DNA from: G963701675 sp963701675
GTDB lineage: Bacteria; Planctomycetota; Planctomycetia; Gemmatales; Gemmataceae
Assembly: GCA_963701675.1 (NCBI GenBank)
Contig: OY969623.1
Coordinates: 2,108,001 to 2,172,000 of the forward strand
Length of the DNA stretch: 64,000 nt
Reading direction: 5' to 3'
Shown here: positions 51,940 to 60,510 of the stretch, one piece after another
Layout: each line of letters begins with the position of its first letter
Numbering within the stretch: position 1 is the first letter of the stretch
Position numbers and translations under genes: made by a program
Notes under the pieces: generated by a model
Database searches by the model: none
Seen by the model: the letters and a program-made list of their open reading frames with translations, nothing else
Told to the model about the DNA's origin: nothing

Positions 51940-52409
51940 TGTCTCACCATATTCTCGACACAAGTGCCCTCGTAAAGCACTACCACAAAGAGCCTGGTTC
52001 TTCTGAAGTCGACCAGCTGTGGGCGAACGCTGGTGCTCGGCTTTCTATTTCGCGGCTTTCGGTCGTTGAAACAGTGTCCACGCTGGCGAAAAAAGTGCGG
52101 CAAGGCAATTTGACGTCCGCGGCTTTCGCCTTGATGCGGCAGCGCTTTGCATCCGACGTTCGCCGCCGAAGGCCGGGAATCCTGAGGATGCTCGTTCGCC
52201 ATTTTCAGGAAGCCGACCGGCTATTGAGACAGCATAGCCTTTCCCACAATCTGAACACACTAGACGCCCTGCAGTTGGCTGTAGCTATCGACCACCACAG
52301 AAAAGTACGGTTAGACGAGTTCGTCGCGTCAGACCGCGTCCTTCTAACTGTCGCTCAACTTGAAGGGCTTAGGGTTTTCGACCCAGTGAATCCAATCCCA
52401 CCGCCATAA
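51936..52409 (+). CDS. VapC-like PIN-domain ribonuclease toxin
   Basis: A 157-residue PIN-domain protein, the toxin of a VapBC-like module, which cleaves RNA when free of its antitoxin. The acidic active-site residues are visible: Asp8 in ILDTSALVK, Glu45 in VVETVS, and Asps in LNTLDALQLA and VASDRVLL. It overlaps the antitoxin gene by four bases, the usual coupling. The whole pair is 730 bp and lies between the isocitrate dehydrogenase genes and a surface protein gene, consistent with an independently mobile cassette. Confidence 0.9.
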   Translation: MMSHHILDTSALVKHYHKEPGSSEVDQLWANAGARLSISRLSVVETVSTLAKKVRQGNLTSAAFALMRQRFASDVRRRRPGILRMLVRHFQEADRLLRQHSLSHNLNTLDALQLAVAIDHHRKVRLDEFVASDRVLLTVAQLEGLRVFDPVNPIPPP

Positions 52410-52534
52410 GCCGCACATTTGAGTAGCCCGTTCAGGCCGAGCAAATGATTCTTGGATAAACTCTGGCAAGTCCAACAACAACCGATTACAATCGCGCGAT
52501 ACAACAATATAAACCGGCTTGAAGGAGTCAGCGC

Positions 52535-54237
52535 ATGTTCATGACACGGCGTCTTAGAAAACAGCGACGATTGCCGCGACCGACGCCGATGCTTGAGCTG
52601 TTGGAATCACGCGATTTACTTAGCGGCACTCCCGCTTGGGCGACGTTCAACGGCGACGCACAGCACAGCGGCATTGCACCGACCAAATCCGATTCACTCG
52701 ATTTGATCCGCTGGCATACTACCGTCGATCTCCAGGGCGGCGGGCCAGGGTATTTCGAACATTACGGGTCACCGGTGATTACGGAAGCAAATACCGTTAT
52801 CGTGCCCGTCAAGACGAGCGCCAATGCGTATCGAGTCGATGCGCGTCGCGGCTCGGATGGAGCGCCGCTGTGGACGCAGACGACCGATTACGTCAAGGCC
52901 ACCGGAAGCGCCATCTACTTCAGCGCGGTGCTAACGCCGTCGAATCGGCTCTACTATCCGGCGCGGGCGGTACGGTCTACTATTGCGACAACCCGGACGA
53001 GCCGGGCGCTACCGCGACGGGGCAGTTGGCGTTTTACGGGATCGCCAATTATGACCCTAGCCTCAACAGCAAGGTCATTATCACCACGCCGCTTACTTCC
53101 GACAGCGCCGGCAATATTTACTTCGGGTTCAACGTGTTAGCCGCGAATTCGCTCAACCTCGCACATGGCATCGCGCGAATGAGTCCCGATGGTACAGGGA
53201 CATGGATTTCGGCTTCGCGGGCCGCGAAAACCACGGGTTCAAGCATCGTGTTGTTCAATGCCGCCCCGGCTCTAAGCCCGGACGAAAAGACTCTCTATGT
53301 GCCCATCGGCAGCGGTACCGTCGGCAAGCTCGTTTCCATCGACACCACATCGTTCCGGCCATTGAACCGCGTAACGCTCATCGATCCCAAAACCGGGCAG
53401 CCCGCATACACAGCGAGCTTAAGCAGTGCTGTGCCGACCGTCGGTCCCGACGGCGACGTCTATTTCGGGGTGACCGGCTTTGGCTCCAAGGGCTGGATGC
53501 TGCATTATTCGGCCGACCTTCAAACGGTTAAGACACCCGGAGCTTTCGGATGGGACAACACAGCCTCCATCGTGCCGCGTGACATGGTCCCGTCGTACAA
53601 CGGTCCCTCCCCATACCTGATTACGACCAAGTACAACGATTACATCGACGAGGACTACCGTGTCGCGGTACTCGATCCAAACGTAACGATGGTTGATCCG
53701 TATACCGGCGTGGTCGTGATGAACGAGGTGCTCGTCATCGACAGTCCCTCGCCGTGGGAGTGGTGCGTAAACGCGGCGGCAGTCGACCGTGGCACCAAGA
53801 GCGTTCTCATTAACAACGCCGACGGAAAGCTATACCGCTGGGACTTGACCACCAATAGCTTCAGCGACGTCATCAAGCTTGCCGACGGATACTTCGAAGC
53901 CTACACACCGACTTTAGTTGGCGCGGACGGAACCGTGTATGCGATCAATAAAGCCGCACTGTACGCCGTGCAAAGCGCTACGACCAATCCCGAAGGTGGG
54001 CGGGGCTTCGATCTGTTCGGTATGATTCAGAAACGGTCAGCGCCGCCGAGCGAACTCACGAGTCGGCAAGATAACAAACAGCAAGAAGACGTCGCCGAAA
54101 TCGAGCTCTGGATTGCTAATGGGGTTGTTGAGACGAACACGATTAATCGTGAGCGCGGCGATCGACCCATTGCGACCGTGCGTCGAGAGGTCACTCCGTC
54201 GCACAGTTCATTGTTTCTTGACCCAGGAGAAGAATAG
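52535..54237 (+). CDS. PQQ-like beta-propeller surface protein with LEPR-type N terminus, frameshifted
   Basis: A ~567-residue predicted surface protein. It opens with a basic N terminus and MLELLESRDLLSGTPAW, the export-type motif, then propeller blades of the PQQ/quinoprotein type (for example NAAPALSPDEKTLYVPIGSG, TVGPDGDVYFGV and NNADGKLYRWDL). No catalytic calcium/PQQ set could be identified, so a structural or binding role is more likely than dehydrogenase activity. A one-base loss near 52963, in a GGGC context, splits 52535-53140 from 52636-54237; the joined reading gives YYPGAGGTVYYCDN. AAGGAG precedes the start by eight bases. A small Ig-like gene follows after two bases. Confidence 0.82.
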
Positions 54238-54239
54238 CC

Positions 54240-54644
54240 ATGCAAGCAACATGTTCGGCAATCCTCGTCCTCATCGGGTTAACGTCGCCTCCCGCGGTCG
54301 CCGATGAAATCACTCTTGAGAACGTGCCCCCGGTGGTCGTGAAGACGGTTCCCGAAGCAGGCAGCACGGCGGTCGACCCGAAGCTAACCGAAGTGAAAGT
54401 CACATTTAGCAAGGACATGGCGGACGGGAGCTGGTCGTTCGTGACCATCAGCAAGGAGCACTACCCCAAAGTCGACGGCAATCCGAAGTATCTCGCCGAC
54501 AAACGAACCTGTGTGCTTCCGGTGAAATTGGAACCAGGAAAGACCTACGCCATTTGGCTCAACCACGAAAAATTCACGAACTTCAGAGACTCCACCGGCC
54601 AATCGTCCGTTCCCTACTTGCTCGTCTTTCAAACCAAAAAATAA
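54240..54644 (+). CDS. Secreted Ig-like (SbsA-type) domain protein
   Basis: A 134-residue secreted protein with a clear signal peptide (residues 1-21, cleavage after AVA) and a single bacterial Ig-like domain of the SbsA/Big_5 type (VVVKTVPEAGSTAVDPKLTEVKVTFSKDM is its core, with the typical PxxGxxxVDP pattern). It starts two bases after the stop of the PQQ-propeller gene, with CAGGAG before the ATG, so both are in one operon and the small protein may bind or stabilise the large one. Converges with the DinB gene. Confidence 0.8.
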   Translation: MQATCSAILVLIGLTSPPAVADEITLENVPPVVVKTVPEAGSTAVDPKLTEVKVTFSKDMADGSWSFVTISKEHYPKVDGNPKYLADKRTCVLPVKLEPGKTYAIWLNHEKFTNFRDSTGQSSVPYLLVFQTKK

Positions 54645-54653
54645 GTGTTGCCC

Positions 54654-55184
54654 TTACGCGCCCCGATTATCGGCAAGGTACGTGCCCGCGTGCCCGCGGC
54701 TCTTTCCCGGTTCGACCGTCAACCAGGGACTTTCGGGATGAAGCAGGCGAGCCAGGTACAGGATCTGGCCGGTGTGATATGCCAGATGCGTCATGCTTCG
54801 AAGTAATGCTTGGCACACGGTATGTGGTTCGCCACGGATGCTCACCGTGGCTCCCAAGTTCGACGGCGATAGCGATTGAAGCGCGTTAAAAAGCGTCTGC
54901 CAGCCACGCTCCCACGTCTGGTGAAGGTGTTCCCGAGTATCCGCCGCTGTCAGCTTGAACTCACCGTCGCGATCCCGACTCGGTTTTTCGCCATCGGTCG
55001 TTAGGAAGTCGATAAAGCGTGAGTGGAGATTTCCGGCGATGTGCTTCACGATAATCGCGACGGAATTGACTTGCGGCGCGGGCAGCAAGAAGTATTCGTG
55101 GTCTCCCATCTGTGCTATGGCTTTGTCCGCCAGGTTCTTGTGCCGTTGGAGCTCGTGACGGATGTCGGAAAGTAAATCAACCAC
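54654..55184 (-). CDS. DinB-superfamily protein (DUF1572)
   Basis: A 176-residue four-helix-bundle protein of the DinB/DUF1572 group. Likely metal-binding histidines are visible in VKHIAGNLHSRFIDF and MTHLAYHTGQILYLARL, spaced as in other members. DUF1572 proteins are soluble and some DinB-fold enzymes are thiol transferases; the substrate here is unknown. GTG at 55184 is the start. It lies ten bases from the convergent Ig-like gene and 23 bases from the CAP-domain gene on the same strand. Confidence 0.88.
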   Translation of the reverse strand: MVDLLSDIRHELQRHKNLADKAIAQMGDHEYFLLPAPQVNSVAIIVKHIAGNLHSRFIDFLTTDGEKPSRDRDGEFKLTAADTREHLHQTWERGWQTLFNALQSLSPSNLGATVSIRGEPHTVCQALLRSMTHLAYHTGQILYLARLLHPESPWLTVEPGKSRGHAGTYLADNRGA

Positions 55185-55207
55185 GTATGGCCTCGTGTTT
55201 GACCGCT

Positions 55208-56002
55208 CTACTTCTTATCGACGATGGGGGCACCGGACGTATCGGCGCAGACGACGTATTCGGCGCCGTTGGTCGGACGGTAGGTCTTCTCCGTCACGGC
55301 TGCCTTTTCGCCATCGGAAAAGGAGAATCGAAGTTCAGGTTGGCGACATTCTTGATGCGTCCGCGTATGGCGTGGCGGCAAAGTAAAGGTGCGATCGGCA
55401 ATGGTGTAACTGAGCTCCGACTTCAAGTTATTGGTAATCTTGAACTCAATCGTGAGCGACTTCGGTCGGCCAAACATTTGCACCGCATAGTAATTCCCGG
55501 TCTCCTTGCTCTGAGCAACCGCAACGCCGGTCTCCGTCACATCGGCATCGAGCATGTTCTTGCGATGTCCGGGTGAATCTTGCCACCCCTTGAAAAAGCC
55601 CTGAGCTAATTCTTCGCTCTTGAATCCGGTCGAGCTGAAGCGATAGGCAATGTTCTCGGAAATGATGCAGTGTTCATATTCGTGCAACGTCGCCCGCTCC
55701 GCGGGACTCTTGCCGTCTGCTTCATGGCCGTATTTGTCCGTGCGGGCCATGAAGTCTGCGAACGCCTGTGCGGCCTGCGTTAGCTTCGGATTGACCTCGA
55801 CTGCTTTCTGATCCTCCGCTTTTCGGAAGTCGTTGGTGCAACGAATGATCGCCTGGACGACCATAGCAACGTCTGGTTGTTTGTCGGCTTGCTTGGTTTT
55901 CGCACTGGCTTCAGTCGCCTTCTCATCGGCCAATCGCGCGTTCGTGAAGGCGGGCAGAAGTAACCACCCCAGGCCAATCGAGCAAACGATTCGAAACGCC
56001 AT
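55208..56002 (-). CDS. CAP-domain (SCP/PR-1-like) secreted protein
   Basis: A 264-residue secreted protein with a CAP (cysteine-rich secretory, antigen 5, PR-1) domain at about residues 55-180. Conserved parts are AFADFMARTDKYGHEADGKSP, HEYEHCIISENIA and WQDSPGHRKNML, holding the His and Glu residues of the CAP cavity. A signal peptide is present at the start. A C-terminal ~75-residue beta domain follows. ATG at 56002 is chosen for GGGAGGTC before it; the frame is open further upstream but without a signal. Bacterial CAP proteins have roles in envelope and stress biology; function here is unknown. Confidence 0.88.
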   Translation of the reverse strand: MAFRIVCSIGLGWLLLPAFTNARLADEKATEASAKTKQADKQPDVAMVVQAIIRCTNDFRKAEDQKAVEVNPKLTQAAQAFADFMARTDKYGHEADGKSPAERATLHEYEHCIISENIAYRFSSTGFKSEELAQGFFKGWQDSPGHRKNMLDADVTETGVAVAQSKETGNYYAVQMFGRPKSLTIEFKITNNLKSELSYTIADRTFTLPPRHTRTHQECRQPELRFSFSDGEKAAVTEKTYRPTNGAEYVVCADTSGAPIVDKK

Positions 56003-56177
56003 TACGATGACCTCCCGATAGAAGCGCGGCGTCAACATTCCTCCCCTTGTAATTATCGCAAAAACGATGCCGGTATCCATGAAGACAGGATGGCGTTCGC
56101 GCCGCCATCGCTACAATTCGGCACATACTTCGATAGATTGAGCGCCGTTGTTACCCCCGCACCATTTCGCACAACGC

Positions 56178-57128
56178 ATGTTCCAGCTTCTGAAGTCCTG
56201 GTCGCGACGGCTGCCGTACTTGCGATCCATCGTCTCCGTGCGTGACACGCTTCGACAAGAAGTGACTGAATTGCAAGCAGAACGCGACCAATGGCAAGCC
56301 AATCAATGGGTACCGCCGGGGCATTACTATTCTCCGATTCCGTCGCTGGACGACGTGCAGCGGCGAGAGGCCGTGATTTTCGGCGCCGTGCCGCGCGAGG
56401 TGCCGGGGGTTGACCTGAACGAAGCCGGCCAACTGGAACTCCTCGAGGCACTTCAAGTCTTCTATCGCGATCTGCCCTTCAAGCCGGAAAAAACGACTAC
56501 GCATCGATATCACTATGAGAACGGCGCTTTTGAATACGCCGACGGCATCGTCCTGTATTGCATGTTGCGGCACCTCAAACCACGCCGCGTCGTGGAAGTA
56601 GGGTCAGGTTTTTCGTCTTGCGTGATCCTGGACACCAACGAGTTGTATTTCGGCAACTCGATTTCCTGCACGTTCATCGAACCCAACCCGGAGATATTCC
56701 TCGCGCAGGTCAAGGCCGACGACGTGCCTCGCGTCACCCTGGTGCGACAACCGCTTCAAGAAGTTGCACAGAGTCATTTCGAAAGCCTATCCGCCAATGA
56801 CGTTCTGTTCATCGATTCGACGCATGTTTCCAAGATCGACAGTGATGTCAATCGAATCGTGTTCGAGATTCTGCCGGCCCTCGCCCACGGCGTCGTCGTG
56901 CATTTTCATGATGTCTTCTATCCATTCGAGTATCCCAAGGAGTGGATCGTAGAAGGCCGGGCGTGGAACGAGGCGTACTTGTTGCGCGCGTTCTTTCAAT
57001 ACAACAACGCCTTCCGAATCCAGTATTTCAATTCATTTCTGGGACACTTCCACGCGGACCGATTGGCAAAGGAAATGCCGTTGTGCCTGAAGAACACGGG
57101 CGGCAGTCTCTGGGTTCGGAAGGAATGA
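56178..57128 (+). CDS. Class I SAM-dependent methyltransferase
   Basis: A 316-residue protein with an N-terminal coiled-coil/helical part (about residues 1-95) and a Rossmann-like methyltransferase domain. The SAM-binding motif is RVVEVGSGFSSCVILD, followed by CTFIEPN and VLFIDSTHVSK; a downstream FHDVF motif fits the Methyltransf_24 group. The substrate could be a sugar or lipid headgroup, as in many such enzymes near surface-protein genes, but this is a guess. ATG at 56178 is preferred; a TTG at 56148 would add ten residues. A bidirectional hairpin follows the stop. Confidence 0.85.
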   Translation: MFQLLKSWSRRLPYLRSIVSVRDTLRQEVTELQAERDQWQANQWVPPGHYYSPIPSLDDVQRREAVIFGAVPREVPGVDLNEAGQLELLEALQVFYRDLPFKPEKTTTHRYHYENGAFEYADGIVLYCMLRHLKPRRVVEVGSGFSSCVILDTNELYFGNSISCTFIEPNPEIFLAQVKADDVPRVTLVRQPLQEVAQSHFESLSANDVLFIDSTHVSKIDSDVNRIVFEILPALAHGVVVHFHDVFYPFEYPKEWIVEGRAWNEAYLLRAFFQYNNAFRIQYFNSFLGHFHADRLAKEMPLCLKNTGGSLWVRKE

Positions 57129-57140
57129 GGGAACCTCGCG

Positions 57141-57180
57141 GACATTTCTGTCTGTCCCGGCCAGACAGAAATGTCTGGCC
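57141..57180. terminator. Two mutually exclusive hairpins between convergent genes
   Basis: GACATTTCTGTCTG at 57141 pairs perfectly with CAGACAGAAATGTC ending at 57175. Alternatively GGCCAGACA at 57159 pairs perfectly with TGTCTGGCC ending at 57180 around a GAAA tetraloop. Both lie between the ends of the methyltransferase gene and the convergent surface-protein gene, whose stop codon is in the second stem, so the element probably ends transcription on both strands. Confidence 0.75.
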
Positions 57181-59012
57181 TACTGACATTGAGTCTCATC
57201 GAGAAATTGCTCCGAAAACAGGTCGGGGACGGACAAGCCAGGTAACGGGCGGCCCCACGCGTTCCTCGTGGCGCGGACCATCGGTTGATCATCAAAGGGC
57301 GGCGGCCCGGGCGGTGCAGGCACCGGTGGGGGATTGACGGAATTCGGCGTACCCCCGGCCGACGAATCTGCTGCCTCTTGATCCACATCCTTGATCGGGA
57401 AGATATTCAACACGTAATGCGCCGGGTTGTAGCCGCTTTTATTGACCACCGTGCCCGGCTTGAGGCTCTTGTAAAGATTCACCACGCCAACCGTTGAGAA
57501 ACCAGCATGGAAGCCGGTCGACGGCATGACGATGCTCCCGGAGCCGGTGCCGGATGAAGCCACCAGGTATGTCGCGGGATTCACATTGAAGTCGTCGTCG
57601 AAGTTCAGTGTGTCGCTGCCGCCGCTGCCGAAGAGGTTGACCGACATGGCGGGCAGCGTGCCGGAGAAGTTCACGACATCAATCACGTCCTTAAAGGGTC
57701 CGGTGAAGAGGTTGTACGTGGTAATTGACTCATAGGCCCACAACGTAAAGAAGCTGGACGGAACCAGCAGCGTGGCCGCTCCGGGACCTGTGGGGTAAAG
57801 AGCATAAGATTCCGCGAGTGGGGCTGCATTATCGTAGACATTGAGCGAGTCGTTGCCGCCGCCGCCATAAACATAGCCCGGGCCCATTCCATTTATCAGG
57901 GCGCCGGTCCCCACATGAAAGAAATCATTGCCGGAGCCGCCCTTCACGTTCCAGTAGATGATGCGGCTATACGTAACCATCAAATCATCCGTATTACTCG
58001 ACACTTGAGTGGGGCTGACCGTGTAGGTCTCGCCGCCAACTTGCGCGGAATCGTCGAGAATCAGCGTGTTCACGCCGCAGCACCCGCCGCCGTCGACGGT
58101 GAGATTGGGAATGCCCGCGCCGCCGGTGCCGCCATGACCCACGATTATCTGATCGGCCCCGGTGCCTGATTGGAGGACGATGTTCTCGAGCTCCGGATGG
58201 TAGAAGTAGAAGTTCTGCCAAGCCATCGACACGTTGATGTTGGTGAACGCAAATGTCAGATTGTCCGAGTAGCCGGAGGCGTCCACGGTGAGCGTATCAT
58301 TGCCGGCGCCGGTTTCGGCCAGCACATAAAAGCCATCGAGCAGCGGTCCGGTAGTGTTCTTAATGATAATGTTGTCATCACCGGGACCGGTTAGGAAGGT
58401 GAGGCGGTCGATGTTGTAGACATAGGCCGCGATCTCTTCACCCATAAAGCTGATTTCATGATTCTGGGATAGCTGGTAGGTCATCGCTGCGTCCGCGCTG
58501 TCATCCGTGTAGACGTTGGTAACACCGGCACCAACCACGGTCATAACGGGAGTTAAGGCGTACCAAATATGGTCTTCCCCGGTAATAGTGACATCGTTAA
58601 CACCGCTACCAGCTTTGAAGGTCAGCGCGTCGATGTTTGGGAATCCGCCGTACGTGAGGAAGGTATTTCCATTGACAATCATTCTCGAGTAGGTGAGTTC
58701 ATACGTCCCGCCGTTCGCCCAGTTTGAGTTATCGACCTCGATAGTGGTGCCAGGACCTGCGTCAAACGTGATGTTGCCGCCGGTGGTGGTGCCGAGGAAC
58801 TGAGAGCCGTTGCACCAAATATTCGTCCCCGTGGCTGGTTGGTAAATGAACTGAGCGTAGTCGTCCCCGGTTCCAATGAGCAACTTGGTGACCGGATTCC
58901 ACGCACACGACGGGGTGACCCGAGATTCCAGGGCTTCGAGTCGCGGCTCGAAGCGCGGCTTGCGGATCACGGAACTCTTGCGGTCGGCCTTTCGATTTGC
59001 GGAGCGTAGCAT
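57180..59012 (-). CDS. Large beta-rich surface protein with LEPR-type N terminus
   Basis: A 610-residue predicted surface protein. The basic N terminus and RLEALESRVTPSC are followed by a long series of beta-strand-rich segments with Gly-Asn/Asp turns (for example TGPGDDNIIIKN, AGAGNDTLTVD, SGTGADQIIVGHGG) that resemble degenerate RTX/hemolysin-type calcium-binding repeats. A Pro-rich C-terminal tail ends the protein. ATG at 59012 has GAGGGAGGG ahead of it. There is no classical signal peptide. It probably forms an extended, Ca-stabilised surface structure; no enzymatic signature was found. Confidence 0.78.
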   Translation of the reverse strand: MLRSANRKADRKSSVIRKPRFEPRLEALESRVTPSCAWNPVTKLLIGTGDDYAQFIYQPATGTNIWCNGSQFLGTTTGGNITFDAGPGTTIEVDNSNWANGGTYELTYSRMIVNGNTFLTYGGFPNIDALTFKAGSGVNDVTITGEDHIWYALTPVMTVVGAGVTNVYTDDSADAAMTYQLSQNHEISFMGEEIAAYVYNIDRLTFLTGPGDDNIIIKNTTGPLLDGFYVLAETGAGNDTLTVDASGYSDNLTFAFTNINVSMAWQNFYFYHPELENIVLQSGTGADQIIVGHGGTGGAGIPNLTVDGGGCCGVNTLILDDSAQVGGETYTVSPTQVSSNTDDLMVTYSRIIYWNVKGGSGNDFFHVGTGALINGMGPGYVYGGGGNDSLNVYDNAAPLAESYALYPTGPGAATLLVPSSFFTLWAYESITTYNLFTGPFKDVIDVVNFSGTLPAMSVNLFGSGGSDTLNFDDDFNVNPATYLVASSGTGSGSIVMPSTGFHAGFSTVGVVNLYKSLKPGTVVNKSGYNPAHYVLNIFPIKDVDQEAADSSAGGTPNSVNPPPVPAPPGPPPFDDQPMVRATRNAWGRPLPGLSVPDLFSEQFLDETQCQ

Positions 59013-59151
59013 GTGTCGTCCCTCCCTCAAAAACGGGTTCCGATACTCGGTTTGCGATCCAGGAAAAGGGCCCTCTATCCTGTTAAGTGACGAAAAACCG
59101 AAAACCGGCCGCGGAAAACCAAGTAAAACTCAAATTACGGTGGATCCCGCG

Positions 59152-60375
59152 TCAAATGTGCGCCAGATCGGTGTGCACGGGCGATCCGAGCCAATCATCG
59201 ACCGGAGGGCATGAGGCGCTCGTGTGTTTGACAAAGGAGACTGTTTCAACGGTGTGGGGCTCGCGCGATGACGAATCGCTGCCGTTGATTTCCTGTGGCC
59301 TCTCCGCGGGCTCATTGGGGACGTGTCGCACTTCGTGGGAAGAGGCCGCGTTACACCCGATCGTGACGGAACTCACGACTGAAGGATCCACCGTGGAATT
59401 TTCCCGGGTCGGCGTCAATAAGAAGCCATGCTCGAAGCCATTTGGGCTATCACCGAAGCCGACGATTTGGCCCGCGTCGTTAATACCCGTGGCCCTTTCG
59501 AGATTCCAACCGGAACCTGCGGGGATTTCATTGTTAAGGTGGATGGCTTCTCCACCGGTGTAGAGCATGGCCCACCCGGAAGTACGGAAGCCGACGGCTT
59601 GACCAAGATTGTTGATGTCTAGCGCCATCCCGCTTTCCTGATCGAGCGGACCGGCGCCAAAGAGCATGGGCAGCGCGATCTGAGATGTGCCGACGGCTTG
59701 GCCAAGATCGTTGATGGCCATGGCTTGGCCTGGGCCGAGATCGGTCATGACGCCGTTTTGCCAACGGAATGCATGAAGGTTCCCGCTTGCCGTTTCCGCT
59801 CGGCCTACGATCTGGCCAGCGTTGTTGATGCCGTACGCTTCGCTCTCCACGCCGCCGAACGTGCCCAAGTCGGTCATAAGGCCATTTTGCCAGGCAAAGG
59901 CATGCCCGGCAGGGATGTCCTCGTTCCAGGAATGTCCGACGACAACCCCCGCGTCATTCAGAGCGAACGCGGAGTTGCCGCCTCCGGGAAGTGCGGGCAA
60001 AATGGTAATGGCGCCGCCCGGGCTAAAAGTGAGAGCGCGCGCATAATCCATGCCCTGGAGCTTTCCTTGGCCCGCGACTACACCCGAGTTATTGATGCTA
60101 TATCCGGCGGTCCACCACGCGCGTTTGATGCCGAGGTTTTCCATACTGCTCCCGTCGCAGCGGAACGCGTGGGCGTGAAACGGCGTCAAAGACGCTTCGC
60201 CGGTCACCTGGCCGACTTCATTGATCCCGTAGGCATAGCTCCATTTGCCGCCGAGCGTGCCCAGGTCGGTGATTGTGTAGCTGAGTAAACACCGATCTTC
60301 GAGCGCTTCGAGACAGGGCGTTACCGTCCGCCTCGTGTTGCCATGCGTGCCCGGTGCCCGTGATGAAAGCGTCAT
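59152..60375 (-). CDS. HAF-repeat surface protein with LEPR-type N terminus
   Basis: A 407-residue protein with the export-type motif LEALEDRCLLSYTITDLG, followed by about six HAF repeats (the recurring pattern is GINNAGQIVG ... HAFRWQNGVMTDLG), a repeat family common in extracellular bacterial proteins and thought to form a beta-propeller. A ~70-residue Ser/Thr-rich tail ends the protein. ATG at 60375 is chosen because GAAAGG lies about eight bases upstream and because the earlier frame is basic and unlike the family. The first repeat begins directly after the motif. No enzymatic signature. Confidence 0.82.
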   Translation of the reverse strand: MTLSSRAPGTHGNTRRTVTPCLEALEDRCLLSYTITDLGTLGGKWSYAYGINEVGQVTGEASLTPFHAHAFRCDGSSMENLGIKRAWWTAGYSINNSGVVAGQGKLQGMDYARALTFSPGGAITILPALPGGGNSAFALNDAGVVVGHSWNEDIPAGHAFAWQNGLMTDLGTFGGVESEAYGINNAGQIVGRAETASGNLHAFRWQNGVMTDLGPGQAMAINDLGQAVGTSQIALPMLFGAGPLDQESGMALDINNLGQAVGFRTSGWAMLYTGGEAIHLNNEIPAGSGWNLERATGINDAGQIVGFGDSPNGFEHGFLLTPTRENSTVDPSVVSSVTIGCNAASSHEVRHVPNEPAERPQEINGSDSSSREPHTVETVSFVKHTSASCPPVDDWLGSPVHTDLAHI

Positions 60376-60510
60376 GACTTTACCTTTCTTTCTCGTGCGT
60401 TTTGGAATTGCGTGGTTGAAGCCGTGTGACATTTGCCGACCGCCGCCCGAGCCGCCGGGATTGACCCGGCGGCTTGTGAGCGTTTGTGAAAGACTTTTAG
60501 CGGTACAGGA

